Both the position numbers and the translations under genes were made by a program. The notes under the pieces are model-generated. The model ran no database searches. It was not told the origin of the DNA and was given only the letters and a program-made list of their open reading frames with translations. Shown here piece after piece: positions 9,860-22,074 of a stretch of 64,000 nucleotides of DNA. The DNA comes from Chondrosia reniformis. Taxonomy: Eukaryota > Porifera > Demospongiae > Chondrillida > Chondrillidae. The DNA is taken from positions 3,906,001-3,970,000 of the forward strand of contig OX359197.1 of the NCBI GenBank assembly GCA_947172415.1, given 5' to 3'. Numbering within the stretch: position 1 is the stretch's first letter; each line of letters starts with the position of its first letter.

Positions 9860-10809
9860 AAACAATAACAATTTTCTACAAAAATAGTAAAGATGTAGGG
9901 ATGGCACAAAAAAGCAAAGAAACAAGAAAGAATGTTACACATTGAAGTATTATATAGCCATGCATAAATTATACAAGCAAGGATGTTGCACCATATCCCT
10001 ACATATGGCAACATTTTGCATGTTGTGCCTCCACTAGAAACTGGTGTCTACTTCCCATGTACATAGGTAAACAGGTAGCCTTGGTCCTTCCATTCTTATA
10101 GCTATATAGTGCAAACAAATGTTTTATTCCTTTGAACCACTTAAATTTTACACATAACGTGTAACAAAAATCTTCTTTGCTCTACTCAAGGGAAATCGTG
10201 ACTCTGTCCTAGTTCCCCTATATACTTATTTGCAGCCTATATACTTGCTGATAATTTCACTGCATGTCTTTGCGTGGAGTGAATTTGTAATAATAATACA
10301 TTAATAACCTCTCATGGCTTTTAGCTACATATACAGACCTTTTTTGCTATGTTTAAATATGAAAACACCATTTGCAGTGGTTCATTCCTGAATGGTTATA
10401 TCCAAGTACACATGAAAAATCTTAGATACTATTTTCCTACATGCTATGCCTATTCTGTAAAAGAGCCTATAAGGAACTATAAACCTGAAGAGAGCTTTGG
10501 ATAGGAGTCTTTTCTTCCTTCTCTTCCCATCTTCTCCACTAGGTCAGACAGCCGTTTCTGGGAATTCCACCCTTCATCAATGATCCTGAGAGTCTTTGTC
10601 TGTGAATCCTGCTAGGGTACTGCTGCTTCATTTGCCCCAGTCCCTATGCCAATGCTGCCATATGTAGGGATATGGTGCAACATCCTTGCCTGTATAATTT
10701 ATGCATGGCTATATAATACTTCAATGTGTAACATTCTTTCTTGTTTCTGTGCTTTTTTGTGCCATCCCTACATCTTTACTATTTTTGTAGAAAATTTTTA
10801 TTGTTTCTT
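9860..10809. repeat. long palindrome of foldback copy A with a filled loop
   Basis: The left arm (9,860-10,020) and right arm (10,655-10,809) are near-identical reverse complements over about 150 bp, from TTTTCTACAAAAATAG through ATCCCTACATATGGCA. In copies C-E the loop is 21 nt; here it is about 635 bp and holds a Naiad UTR relic at 10,425-10,615. The arms share variants not found in other copies (for example CACATTGAAGTATTATATAG). Confidence 0.8.
10425..10615 (-). mobile_element. Naiad-type 3' UTR relic inside the palindrome loop
   Basis: Its reverse complement aligns with the pseudo-LTR ends of the large Naiad element (50,025-50,244 and 55,985-56,206): shared GGATTCACAG, AAAGACTC, CAGGATCA, ACGGCTGTCTGACC, GGAGAAGA, AAAGCTCTCTT, AGGTTTA, ACAGAATAGGCATA, GCATGTAGGAAAAT and ATGAAAAATC. 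Clearly diverged, hence an old copy of a related subfamily. Confidence 0.75.
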
Positions 10810-11673
10810 GTATATACTAGTTGTAAGTAGTAGATGTATGTACTAGTTACATCTACTAATAACTAGATAAATTTATCAGATGTATGTACCAGTTGTATGT
10901 ACTAGTTGTAGTTACCAGTTTTGCGTACTAGTTGTTTGTACAATTGTAGGTACGAGTAACTAGTTGTATGTACTAGTTCTAGGTACTAGTTGTATGTACT
11001 GCTTGTATGTGGTAGTTGTATGTACTAGGAACTAGTTGTATGTACTACCTGTATATACTAGTAACTATCTGTACTTCTTATTTTATTTACTAGTTGTATG
11101 TACTAGTTGAATGTAATAGCTGTATGTAGTAGTTGTATGTACTAGTTTTATGAACTAGTAACTACTTGTATCTACTAGTGATATATTCTAGTTGTATGTA
11201 CTAGTTGCATGTACTAGGTGTATGTACTAGAAACAATCTGTATTTACTAGTTGTATGTACTTGTTGTATGTACTATTTTTATGTACTAGATACTAGTTGC
11301 ATGTACTAGTTGTATGTACTAGTTGTATGAACTAGTAACTATCTGGATGCATTAATTGTATGTCCTAGTTGTATGTACTAGACGAATGTATTTATATGTA
11401 CTACTTTTATGTACAAGTTGTGTGTAATTGTTGGATGTACTAGTAACTAGTTGTATGTACTAGTTGTAAGTACTAGTTGTATGTGTGCACTAGTTGTATA
11501 TGCTAGTTGTATGTTCTAATTTTTATAGATATATATACTACTTTTATGCAGTACTTGTGTGTTTTGGTTGTATGTATTAGTTATATTTACGTGTTGCATT
11601 TACTAGTTGGATGTACTAGTTGTATGTACTAGTTGTATATACTAGTTGCATGTACTAGTAACTAGTTATAAGT
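10810..11673 (+). repeat. 13-bp minisatellite array, forward
   Basis: Forward array. 11,250-11,640 is a higher-order copy of 3,720-4,330. Confidence 0.95.
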
Positions 11674-14289
11674 CAAGTCAAGTCAAGTCAAGTATCTTAT
11701 TTAGACTGGGGAGGCCTTTAGCCATTGGCTACTATACTAGGCACCCAGTATTAAGAATGGGGGATGTAAAATAGGGTAAGATGGGAATAAGAACATGAGG
11801 GGGGTAAAGCTGGTCGAAAATAAAAGGCCTAATTGTCATGTACAAGAAATAACTAGGGTGATATAATACAGGAAATAATAAATACCAAATTTACAGGAAA
11901 TGGGAGTGGGTATAATACATAAAAAAATAAAAATAAAAAATGAAAAAAAAATTTAGTCAAATTAAGAACAATAATAGGTTAACTGTTTATAGAATTACCA
12001 GCAAGCACTGAGAACGTGGCCAGGGTTGAGGCTGTCTTTGCATCTGTTGGAAGTGATCTCCAGATGGAAGTGCCGCGGTAGGTGTAGGACTGTTTGCCCA
12101 TGTTGGTTTTCACAGGAGGAAGGTTGAAGTCAGATACACTCCCTCTTGTGTGGTAGTGGTGGGTGGGGGGTTTAAATAGGTCTTTAAGATAAGGCGGGTG
12201 TATGCCCTTGACAGATTTGAAAACTTGCTGTGCCAAGTGGAGACGCCTTCTATGTTCCAAGGATGTAACCCCGAGCTGTTGTCTGGCGGCAGAGGCGGAG
12301 TCAGAGCGACTCTTGTGTAGAATGGTTTTGATGGCTAGATTGTGGAGACGCTCTAGTCTAGTTGATTCTTGGGATGTACATCGCTGCCACACAACATCAC
12401 AGTAATCAAAGATAGGCATAATGTAGGATTTGTAGAATAAAATCCTCAAGGGTGTTGGAAGGAACCAAGATAGCCTCCGTAAGAGGTTGATCTGCCGAGA
12501 AGCTTTGGAAATGATAAAGTCAATATGGTCCTTCCAGGTCAGGGTGTCGTTAATTTGGATACCAAGAAATTTGTAGACTCGAACTTGCTTAATAGTGTGA
12601 CCGTCCAAGGAGAGGTTAAGTGGTGGAAGATTAGTCTTACGACTAGAGTGGAGTAGCATGGAGTTGGTCTTCAGAGGGTTTAACTTGAGACCATTGGATT
12701 TCATCCAAAGATTAACAAGGTTAAGACAGTTCTGCAGGGTGTTGGTAATATTTGAGATATCATGGCCTGCAACGAATATAGTGGTGTCATCGGCAAATAG
12801 GACGGTGGTAGCGTCAGTGATGGTATCAGGTAAATCATTAATGAAAGCCGAGAAGAGGGAAGGGCCTAGGATGGATCCTTGGGGAACTCCTGAAGACAGA
12901 GGTCGAGAGGTAGAGGTGTGACCTTCCACATGAGTGGATTGGGAACGATTGGCTAGGTAGGATCTAAACCATTGCACAGTAGATGGATCAAGACCCAGGT
13001 TGGTGAGTTTGCTGAGAAGAAGTGAGTGATTTACTGTATCAAAGGCTTTAGACACGTCAATGAACAGAGTGGCTACAAACTTCCCAGAATCAAGGGCTTT
13101 GGACCAAGTATCGGTACAAAATAACAAAGATGTGGTGGTGGAGTGGCCAGGGCGAAAACCAGATTGCAATGGATAGATAAGGCCATTCTCAGAAAGATGA
13201 TGGTATAACTGATGTTTTACATGCCTTTCAAGGACCTTGCTGCAAGCAGGTAGGATGGATATAGGACGGTAATTGGAGAGGCTGGAAGGATCACCACCTT
13301 TGTGGAGAGGGTGGACGATGGCATGCTTCCATGAAGTTGGAAAGGTGGAGGTTTGGATAGAATGATTGAAGATTGAGCAGATGGGCTTCATGATAACTGA
13401 AGAAGCTAGCTTGAGCATGGAAGCAGGTATTCCATCAGAGCCAGTACCTTTGTTGATGTTTAGTCCTGAGAGAGATGATTTACACCAGTCTTCGATGGTT
13501 GGGGACAGAGCTGAGGTGGGTGGATTCGAGGAAGGAGTAGAAGGTTGATATAGGTCTGATAGAGTGGTGCCGGCACAGCTGGAGATGGAGGTAAAGTGAG
13601 CATTGAATTTATCTGCAATGGACTGGTAGGTAGAGTCAAAAGCGTTCCACTTATGTGAAGACTGACGAGGATTGGCAGCCTTCAGAGCCCTCCAAAGAGT
13701 GGATGGATGAGTGCTATTGGAAATGAGGTGAGCGAAATGGGATTGTTTGGCTTGTCTCTGCAAGTTGGTGACGAAATTTCTTTGTATCCTGTACAGTTGC
13801 CAGTTTTGATTGGATCGGTTAGAGCGGAAGGCTTTAAGTAGCTTGTTACGTTTGTCCATTTCACGTCTGATAGGCTTAGAAATCCAGGGGGCTGGGTGGC
13901 TTTTGACTCTTATAGTCTTACGAGGGGCATGTTGATCGATGACACCAAGAAAAAGGGTTTCAAAGACCATAACCTTATCATCACTGTCATTAAATGTATC
14001 CATCAGCTGCCAGGGAATGTGATCTAAGTCAGCTAAGAACTTGGAGGCATCAAAGTTTTTAAATGAGCGGCAGGAGATAGTTTTGGGAGAAGGCTTAGGA
14101 GATGACCAGGATGTTAAGAGGCTAATTGGATAATGATCAGTAATGGCATGATCTAGCACTGCGGCTTGGGTATAAGGAACATCAGGAGAGATAAGGAATA
14201 AATCGATAATAGAGCTGGTGCTCTCAGAGACACGAGTGGGATGGCAAATTGGTTGGGATACGATACGTGAGTGGACAAAGTCATGTAAG
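11674..14289 (-). mobile_element. L2/CR1-type LINE, 5'-truncated
   Basis: On the minus strand the element runs from the endonuclease C-terminus to a 3' tail of CTTGA pentamers (11,674-11,690) after AATAAGATA. It is flanked by ATAAGT at 11,668-11,673 and 14,290-14,295, a probable 6-bp target duplication. The array sequence TATAAGTACAAGATG at 4,330-4,344 shows what the empty site looked like. The 5' truncation falls inside the endonuclease, the usual outcome of target-primed reverse transcription. The frame is uninterrupted, so insertion is recent. Confidence 0.9.
11979..14288 (-). CDS. LINE ORF2: endonuclease C-terminus plus reverse transcriptase
   Basis: Continuous open frame with no stop from 14,288 down to 11,979. 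I do not use the Val codon at 14,159 as a start, because the frame continues upstream. The first residues, HDFVHSRIVSQPICHPTRVS and SSIIDLFLIS, then ITDHYPI, are the last motifs of an apurinic-type endonuclease (the SDHxPI His is present as TDHYPI). The RT follows with YRPISILPACSKVLERH, the motif A region FIDVSKAFDTVNH, motif B SGVPQGSILGP, motif C LFADDTTIF, and a thumb with YKFLGIQI. The C-terminal part (YFLxxxxRLERLHNLAIK-like, ending VLAGNSINS) is typical of L2/CR1/Crack elements. N-terminal endonuclease and ORF1 are missing. Confidence 0.9.
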   Translation of the reverse strand, partial: LHDFVHSRIVSQPICHPTRVSESTSSIIDLFLISPDVPYTQAAVLDHAITDHYPISLLTSWSSPKPSPKTISCRSFKNFDASKFLADLDHIPWQLMDTFNDSDDKVMVFETLFLGVIDQHAPRKTIRVKSHPAPWISKPIRREMDKRNKLLKAFRSNRSNQNWQLYRIQRNFVTNLQRQAKQSHFAHLISNSTHPSTLWRALKAANPRQSSHKWNAFDSTYQSIADKFNAHFTSISSCAGTTLSDLYQPSTPSSNPPTSALSPTIEDWCKSSLSGLNINKGTGSDGIPASMLKLASSVIMKPICSIFNHSIQTSTFPTSWKHAIVHPLHKGGDPSSLSNYRPISILPACSKVLERHVKHQLYHHLSENGLIYPLQSGFRPGHSTTTSLLFCTDTWSKALDSGKFVATLFIDVSKAFDTVNHSLLLSKLTNLGLDPSTVQWFRSYLANRSQSTHVEGHTSTSRPLSSGVPQGSILGPSLFSAFINDLPDTITDATTVLFADDTTIFVAGHDISNITNTLQNCLNLVNLWMKSNGLKLNPLKTNSMLLHSSRKTNLPPLNLSLDGHTIKQVRVYKFLGIQINDTLTWKDHIDFIISKASRQINLLRRLSWFLPTPLRILFYKSYIMPIFDYCDVVWQRCTSQESTRLERLHNLAIKTILHKSRSDSASAARQQLGVTSLEHRRRLHLAQQVFKSVKGIHPPYLKDLFKPPTHHYHTRGSVSDFNLPPVKTNMGKQSYTYRGTSIWRSLPTDAKTASTLATFSVLAGNSINS

Positions 14290-14389
14290 ATAAGTACAAG
14301 ATGTATGTACCAGTTGTATGTATATACTAGTTGTATGTACTAATTACATCTACTAGTAACTAGATATATGTACTAGATGTATGTACCTG
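14290..14389 (+). repeat. 13-bp minisatellite array, forward
   Basis: Short array stretch between the LINE and a MITE. Confidence 0.85.
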
Positions 14390-14584
14390 TCGTGGCCGTG
14401 GCCATCATATATTTCATATAAATGTATACTGTACTATAATTTTAATCGACCATATCTCCTTTGTAAATAAAGAAATTTCGTTCAAACTTGGTATATACAT
14501 TCTCTAAAGGCCATAAAGACATTTGCTAGGAAAAGTCAGTTTCTGTTGGAGGCAATTTCTGCAATTTCTACTGGTAGCGCTCAC
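14390..14584 (+). mobile_element. MITE, copy 1 (left end lost)
   Basis: Shares AATTTTAATCGACCATATC, GAAATTTCGTT and AAGGCCATAAAGACATTTG with copies at 17,335 and 22,576. It ends with the terminal repeat TCTACTGGTAGCGCTCAC; the left terminal repeat is missing. Confidence 0.85.
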
Positions 14585-15127
14585 ATGTACTAGTTGTATT
14601 TACTAGTAACTATCTGTATGTCCCAGTTGTTTGTACTAGTTGTACGTACCAGTTGTATGCAGTTATATGTAATAGTTGTCGTACTAGTTGTATAAACTAG
14701 TTATATTTACTAGTTGTATATACTCATTGTATGCACTAGTTGAGTGTACTAGTTGTATTAACTAGTTGTAAGTACTAGTTGAATGTAATAGTTGAATGTA
14801 CCAGTAACTAGTTGTATGTATTATTTTTATGGACTAGTTGTATGCATTCGATACTAATTGTATGTACCAATTGTATGTACTAATTATATGCACAAGTTGT
14901 ATGTTCTAGTAACTCGTTGTATGTCCTAATGATATATAGTTGATGATTGTAGTACTAACAAGATGTATGTACTAGTTGTATGTACTAGTATTAAGTACTA
15001 GATACTAGTTGTATATATTAGTTTTAAGTACTAATAACTATCTGTCTGTACTAATTGTATGTACTTCTTGTATGTACTAGTTGTGTGTAATTGTTGTATG
15101 TACTACTTATATTTACTAGTTGAAGTT
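14585..15127 (+). repeat. 13-bp minisatellite array, forward
   Basis: Forward array, no gene. Confidence 0.95.
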
Positions 15128-15369
15128 ACCAGCTTTGGGATTGTACATCCTTCGACTTTTGAGTTTAAAAATGCAGTTGGTTTTCGATTCTTTGTCAAAC
15201 GTTTCGATCCTGGGGATCTTCCTCAATGACTGATGGTTGAGTGGAAGAATGGCCTCTATTTATACAGGATGTTTCCCACCATTTCCAATTCCTGTAATGT
15301 GACCCACAGCAGGATGAGAAAAAAAGTGTGAATAATTATATTATATTATAAGGAATCCTTATTCCGCTA
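15128..15369 (-). mobile_element. Penelope-like element UTR fragment
   Basis: Non-array block. Its reverse complement has TATAAATAG, then TTGAGGAAGATCC, CCA and GGATCGAAACG, the stem and GAAAC pattern seen in the untranslated/pseudo-LTR region of canonical Penelope-like elements, where hammerhead motifs lie. The layout parallels 59,430-59,590, with the hammerhead-like stretch near an A/T-rich promoter-like box. No coding sequence retained. Confidence 0.5.
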
Positions 15370-17334
15370 TTGAAGTTACTAATTAAATGAACTAGCTGTA
15401 TGAACTACTGGTATTTACTAGTTTTATGAACTAGTTGTATGTACTAATAACAATCTTTATGTACTAATTGTATGTATTAGTTTTATGTACTAGTTGTATG
15501 TACTAGTTATATGTCCCAGTTGTAGTTCGTAGTTGTATATACTAGTTGTATGTACTAGTTGTAGGTATTAATTGGATGTACTAGTAACTAGTTGAATGTA
15601 GTAGTTGTATGTACTAGTTGTATGTGCAAGTAATATGTACTGGTTATATGTACTAGTTTTATGTACTAGTTATATTACTAGTTGTATGTACTAATAGGTT
15701 GTACTAGTTATATGTACTCGTTGTATATGCTAGTTCTATGTACTACAAGTAACAATCTGTAATAACTACTTCTATGTACTAGTTGTATGTGCTAGTTGAA
15801 TGTGGAAGTTTTATGTACTCGTTATATGAACTAGGTCTATGTAAAACTTATAGTACTAGTTGTAAATACTAGTTGTATGTAGTACTTGTAGGTACTAGTT
15901 GTGTGTAGTAGTAACTACTTGTATGTACTAGTTGTATGTACTAGCTGTATGTACAACTTGTACGTAGTTATATGTACTCGTTGTATGTACTAATTGTTTA
16001 TACTAGTTGTATGTAAAAGTTGAATGTACTAGTAACTAGTTGTATATACTACTTGTAAGTACTAATTGTATGTACAAGTTGTATGTACTAGTTGTAGATT
16101 CTAGTTATATGCACTAGTTGTATGAACTAGTTGTATGTACAAGTGACAATCTGTATTTAATACTTCTATGTACTAGTTGAATTTACTAGTTGTAAGTAGT
16201 TATAGGTACTAGTTGTATATACAAGTTATATTTATTAGTTGTATTTACTAGTTGCATGTACTAGTTATATGTACTAGTTGTATGTTCTAGTATTATGTAC
16301 TAGATATTAGTTGTATATATTATTTGTATGTAATAGTTATATGTACTAATTGTATGTACTAATTGTGTGTAATTGTGGTATATACTAGTTATTGGAACTA
16401 GTTGTAGACACCAGTTGTACCAATTGTATGTACTAGTTGTATGTACTAGTTCTATGTACTAGCTGTAGCTTCTAGTTGCATGTACTTGTTGTATATACTA
16501 GTTATATGTACTAGTTTTATGTACTAGGTGTATGAACTAGTTGTATGTACTAGAAACAATCTGAATTTATTACTTGAATGTACCAGTTGTATGTACTAGT
16601 TATAGGTAGATATATGTAGTAGTTGTATATACATGTTATATTTACTAGTTGAAGTTAATACTTGTATGTACTAGTTGTATGTACTAGATGTATGAACTAT
16701 TAATTATCTCTATGTACTAATTGTATGCCCTAGTTGTATGTTTTGGTTGTGTGTAGTTATATGTACTACTTGTATTTCCTAGTTGGGTGTAATGGTTGTA
16801 TGTACTAGTTGGATGTACTAGTTTTATGAGCAAGTTATATGTACTGGTTATATCAACTAGTTCCATGTAATATTTATAGTACTACTTGTAAGTACTAGTT
16901 GTATGTAATAGTTGTATGTTCTAGTTGTATATACTAATTCTATGTTCTAGTTCTATGTACTAGTTATATTTTCTAGTTTCATGTACTAGTTGTATGTACT
17001 AGTAACTAGTTGAATGTACTAGTTATATGAACTAGTTGTATGCACTAGTTGTATGAACTAGTTGTATGTACTAGTAACAATCTTTATTTAATACCTGTAT
17101 GTACTAGTTGTAAGTAGTTATATGTACTAGTTTTGTATACAAGTTATATTTAATAGTTGAAGTTACTAGTTGCATGTAATATTTATATGTACTAGTTTTA
17201 TGTACTAGATACTGGTTGTATATATTAATTGCATGTCATAGTTATATGTACTAATTGTATGTTCTAATTGTGTGTAGTTTTTGTACGTACTAGTTATTTG
17301 AACTTGTTGTAGTTACTAGTTCTACCAATTGTAT
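15370..17334 (+). repeat. 13-bp minisatellite array, forward
   Basis: Forward array with internal higher-order copies: ACTAGTAACAATCTGTATTTA-like junctions recur near 15,750, 16,145, 16,555 and 17,065. No gene. Confidence 0.95.
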
Positions 17335-17571
17335 GTGCGAGTGCCGCCAATAGAAATCGAAGAAAATGGCCTCAGGTATTTATGGAAAAATAGCTGTCAT
17401 ATATTTTATATAAATGTATACTGTACTATAATTTTAATCGACCATATCTCCTTCGTTTAAATAAAGAAATTTCGTTCAAACTTGGTATTTACATTCTCTA
17501 AAGGCCATAAAGACATTTGCAAGGAAAAAGTCAGTTTCTGTAGGAGGCAATTTCTGCAATTTCGTGCTCAC
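17335..17571 (+). mobile_element. MITE, copy 2
   Basis: Left end GTGCCGCCAATAGAAATCG, right end TTTCTGCAATTTCGTGCTCAC, with the same core as copies 1 and 3. Terminal repeats are more decayed than in copy 3. Confidence 0.85.
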
Positions 17572-20500
17572 GTGTACTAGTTGTATTTACTAGTAACTAT
17601 CTGTATGTCCCAGTTGTATGTACTAGTTGTACGTACCAGGTGTATGCAGTTATATGTAATAGTTGAATGTACAAGTTATACTTACTTATTCTAGTTACTA
17701 GTTGTATGTATTGGTTATATATACTAGTTTTATGTACTAGTTATATGTCCTAGTTGTCGTACTAGTTGTATAAACTAGTTATATTTACTAGTTGTATGTA
17801 CTCATTGTATGCACTAGTTGAGTGTACTAGTTGAATGAACTAGTTGTAAGTACTCGTTACTAGTTGTATGTGTGTTATATTTACTAGTTGGAGGTTCTGG
17901 CTGTATGTATTCAATTCTAAGTAGTAGTTGCATGGTCTAATTGTATGCACCAATTGTAAGTACTTTTATGTGCTAGTTGTATGTTCCAGTTGTATGTACT
18001 AATACTATGCACTAGTTATGTACATGTTGTAGGTCCTAGTTGTATGTAATAGTTTTATGTACTAGATACTAATTTTATGTACTAGTTTTATGTACTAAAT
18101 GTATGCACTAATTGTGTGTAATTGTTAAATGTACTAGTGATTTTTATCTAGCTGTAGTTACCAGTTGTACCAATCGTATGTCCTAGTTGTTTTAATTAAT
18201 AATTATCTGAATTTCCTAGTTGAATGAACTAGTTGTTGTATATACTAGTTGTTGGTAGTTGTTGTAGTTGTGAGAACTAGTTATGTACTTGTTGTATGTA
18301 GTAGTTGTATTAACTAGTTGGATGTAATATTACTGGTAATATTTACTAGTTGTATATACTAGTTGTAAGTAATAGTTATATGTAGTAGTAGAAGCTATGT
18401 TTACTAGTTGTAGGTCGTAGTTTCATGTACTAGTTGTATGTAGTAGTTGTATGTTCTAATTTTATGAACTAGTTGTATGTATCACTTGTATTGACTAGTT
18501 ATATACTAGGTGTATGTACTTGTTGTTTGTGCTAGTTGTATGTAGTAGTTGTATTTACTACTTGTATGTCCTAATTGAATGTACTACTTGTATGTACTAG
18601 TTGTATGTACTATTAGTATGAACTAGTTGTATGTACTAGGTGTGTGTACTAGCTATGTGTACTAGTTGTTGGTTCTAGTACTAGTAATACTAGATATTAA
18701 GTAGGTATTAGTTGAATATACAAGTACTAGTTATATTAAATATTTGTAGGAACAAGTTATATGTACTAGTTGAATGTAATAGTTGCATGTACTAATTATA
18801 TATAATAATTGTATGTACCAGTTGTATGTACTAGTTATGTACTGGCTGTATGTATTAGCTGTATGTACTAGTAGAAGTTATGTTTACTAGTTGTAGGTTT
18901 TAGTTGCATGTACTAGTTGTATGTACTAGTTGTATGTCCTGTTTGTATACACTAGGTGTTTGAAATAGTGATATGTTCTAATTGTTTGAACTAGTTCTAT
19001 GTACCAATTGTACGTAATAGTTATGTACTAGTTATATGAACTAGTTTTATGTCCTAGTTGAATGTGCTACTTCTATGTACTAGTTGTATGTACTTTTTGT
19101 ATGTACTAGTTGTACGCACTAGGTGTATGTACTATTTATATGTACTAGTTGTAAGTTCTAGTAGTAGTAATACTAGATCCTAAGTAGATATTAGTTGTAT
19201 GTACAAGTTCTAGTTATATTAACTAGTTGGAGGTACTAGTTATATGTACTAGTTGAGTGTAATAGTTGCATGTACTAATTATATATAATAATTGTATGTA
19301 CTAGTTATGTCCTAGTTGTATGTACTAGTTGTATGTACTAGTAGTATTAACTAGTGGTATGTACTAGTACTGGTAATATTTACTAACTGTAGGTACTAGT
19401 TATATGTACCAGTTGAATGTAAAAGTTGCATGTACTAACAGTATATAATAGTGTTATTTGCAAGTTGTATGCACTAGTTGTACATACTAGTTGTGTGTAC
19501 TAGTTGTACGTACTGGCTGTTTGTGCTACTTGTATGTACTAGTTGTATGTACTATTTGTAGGTACTAGTTATATGTACCAGGTGTGTGTACTACTTATGT
19601 GTATTAGTTGTACGTTCTACTAGTAGTAATACTAGATACTAAGTAGGTATTAGTTGTATATACAAGTTCTAGTTATATTAACTAGTTGTATGTACTAGTT
19701 GAATGTAATAGTTGCATGTACTAATTATATATAATAATTGTATGTACCAGTTGTATTTACTAGTTATGTACTAGCTGTATGTACTAGCTGCATGTACTAG
19801 TAGTATTAACTAGTGGTATGTACTAGTACTGGTAGTAATTACTATCTGTAGGCAGTAGTTGTATGTACCAGTTGTACATACTAGCACTGGTTATATTTAC
19901 TAGTTTTAGGTACTATTTGTATGTATTAGTTGAATGTAAAAGTTGTATGAACTAGTTGTATGTACTAGTATTAGTTATATTTACTAGTTGTAAGTATTAG
20001 TATTGTGTACTAATAGTATATAGTAGTTGTATATATGTTTTAAGTGTATGAACTAGTTTTATGTACTAGTTGTATGTACTCGTTATATACTAGTTGTATG
20101 TATTAGTTGTATTACTAGTTGTATGTACTAGTTGTGTATACTAGTGGTATGTATTAACTGTATGTATTAGCTATGTACTAGATGCATGCACTAGTTCTAA
20201 TAACTAGTTGTATGTACTAGTACTGGTAATATTTACTAGTTGTAGGTACTATTTTTATGCACTAGTTTTATGTACTAGTGCAATCTATATTTACTAATTA
20301 TAGGTATTAGTTTTATGTAGGAGCTGTATGTTCTAATAGTTTGAACTAGTTCTATGTACTAATTGTATGTACTAGTTATGTACCAGTTATATTAACTAGT
20401 TTTAAGAACTAGTTCTGTGAACTAGTTGTATGTTCTATTTGTACAAACAACTAATTGTAGGTACTAGGTGTATGTACTAATTGTAGGTATTAGGTGTATG

Positions 20501-21098
20501 TACTATTTATAGGTACCAGTTATATGTGAATGTGCTAGTTATATGTACTAGTTGAGTACTATTTATAGATACTAGTTGTAAGTACTAATTACATATACCA
20601 GTTGTATGTACTAGTTGTATACCAGTTGTATGTACTAGTTGTATTTGCTAGTTGTATCAACTGGTAATATGTTCTAGTTCAAGTTATAATTTATCGTTAT
20701 ATTTACTGTTGTATGTACTAGTACAAGTTATATATATTAGTTATATTTACCAGTTATATTTACTAGTGGTTTGTACTGGTTGTATGTTCTAGTTGTATTT
20801 ACTAGTTGTAGCACTAATTGTATGGACTGGTTGTATGTACTAGATGTATGTACTAATTGTTTGAAATATTTATAGTCATAGTAGGAGTTCTATTTTAATG
20901 TACTAGTTGTATGAACTAATTATATGTATTAGGTAAATTTGTATGTTATAGTCATAGGTACTAGTTGTATGTGATAGTTGTATGAACTAGCGGTATGTAC
21001 TAGTTATATGTACTATAGTGTGTACTATTTAAATGGACTAGTTATACGTAGTAGTTGTTTGTACTAGTTATATGAACTAGTTGCATGTTCTATTTGTA
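17572..21098 (+). repeat. 13-bp minisatellite array, forward
   Basis: Forward array with higher-order repeats, for example TACTAGATACTAAGTAGGTATTAG-type blocks at about 18,690, 19,165 and 19,640, spaced about 475 bp. No gene. Confidence 0.95.
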
Positions 21099-21100
21099 TA

Positions 21101-21663
21101 TCAGAGAGTACGGTAGTACTCTCTATGTAGGGATGGTATGGTTTGTTTCGTTTTCCCTATACATATGGTATGGGAGCGAAAATCCGAAATAGGCTGAAAA
21201 TTAGCTATGTATAGTTAAAAATACACCAGCCATGTTATAAACTGGCCTTAAAGGCAAGCGATCGTGTTCCGCTAGCAAATGAGCGAACTGTGAAATATCC
21301 CATTTTTGTTTTCTTCTTCTTCATTTTCTTCATCTTCTTCATTTTCTTCATCTTCTTCGCCCACTGTAACTAAACAAGGAAGTTAATTTTCGGGCTACTT
21401 CTGAAGCGAAACTACTCCACATTTTCGCGCAGTATTCTTTTGTAGAATCGAGAGCGATAATATTATTATTGAGCATGATGGTTTTCGTGGCCCTAGAGTC
21501 AAGGCTTCAATAAATACGCCATTTTAATGACCTCATATTCAGTCAAAGATTATGAAACCAAAATGGTCTATTATATAATTCCTAGCTTATGCTCCATAAC
21601 AAGTACAGAAACTAGAGAATAATAAAAATTTTCTACAAAAATAGTAGAAGATGTAGGGATGGT
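21101..21663 (+). mobile_element. foldback family, copy B (right palindrome lost)
   Basis: Starts TCAGAGAGTACGGTAGTACT after TA, with the core as in other copies. The CRE-like site is changed to TGACCTCA. It ends inside the first palindrome arm at GATGTAGGGATGG, where a Naiad fragment begins. The antisense microexon region (21,305-21,365) stays open but has ACA in place of the ATG. Confidence 0.85.
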
Positions 21664-22070
21664 TCTTTGGAGGTAGGGTAACACAATATGGAGTAACACA
21701 AGACAGTCCTTAAGCATACTAGATACCTTGTGCTTATACTTGATTCTAACTAGAGGTTGCCGGAAAAGGAAGGTTTTAAAGGTTTATTTTAGCTTAAAGT
21801 ATTTGTAACCCTGTTTAATAAGCCTACTGCATAACTGCAAACTTTTAGCCTGAAAACTGGAGAAGTCACTACATATTCTGGAATACCTAATTAGTTGTGA
21901 AATAAAGACACAATAGGCTGGGGTATTAGGAATAGTATTATCTAAATGGGGGAAATTTACTATATCAAAGTTAAAGTCCTCTCGCTTATCATATACTTTA
22001 GTGATAAATTGATTGTTAGTAATGGTTATATCTACGTCTAAAAAGGGGGATTCCCTAGGGCTGGTATTTT
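21664..22070 (-). mobile_element. Naiad-type Penelope-like element, RT C-terminal fragment
   Basis: The reverse complement aligns with 55,332-55,738 of the large Naiad element (thumb region: PHLDSNIPNTPA, SDFSSFQAKS). It is joined directly to the broken palindrome arm of foldback copy B. Divergence is modest. Confidence 0.9.
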
Positions 22071-22074
22071 ATTG

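Larger units (their letters stand above)
4362..10809 (+). mobile_element. foldback repeat family, copy A (longest), host of the Ginger insertion
   Basis: The left end, TCAGGGAGTACGG after a TA, is a 9-bp hairpin. It is followed by the family core: ATGTAGGGATGACAC, an antisense GAA-rich microexon region near 4,575-4,630, and TGACGTCA near 4,795. The right end is a long palindrome whose arms lie at 9,860-10,020 and 10,655-10,809. Copies B-E have the same two ends but only 560-790 bp in all. Copy A has about 1 kb more interior (4,840-5,771), holding related tandem units, and the Ginger transposon at 5,772-9,716. The ends are not terminal inverted repeats of one another. Superfamily unknown; apparently non-autonomous, since no transposase of its own is seen. 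Confidence 0.65.

Noticed and set aside
10646-10846. 66-codon open frame, and its relative at 40,419-40,676
   Set aside because: Both fall in the palindrome arms; hydrophobic composition comes from the T-rich arm, and the frames differ between copies.
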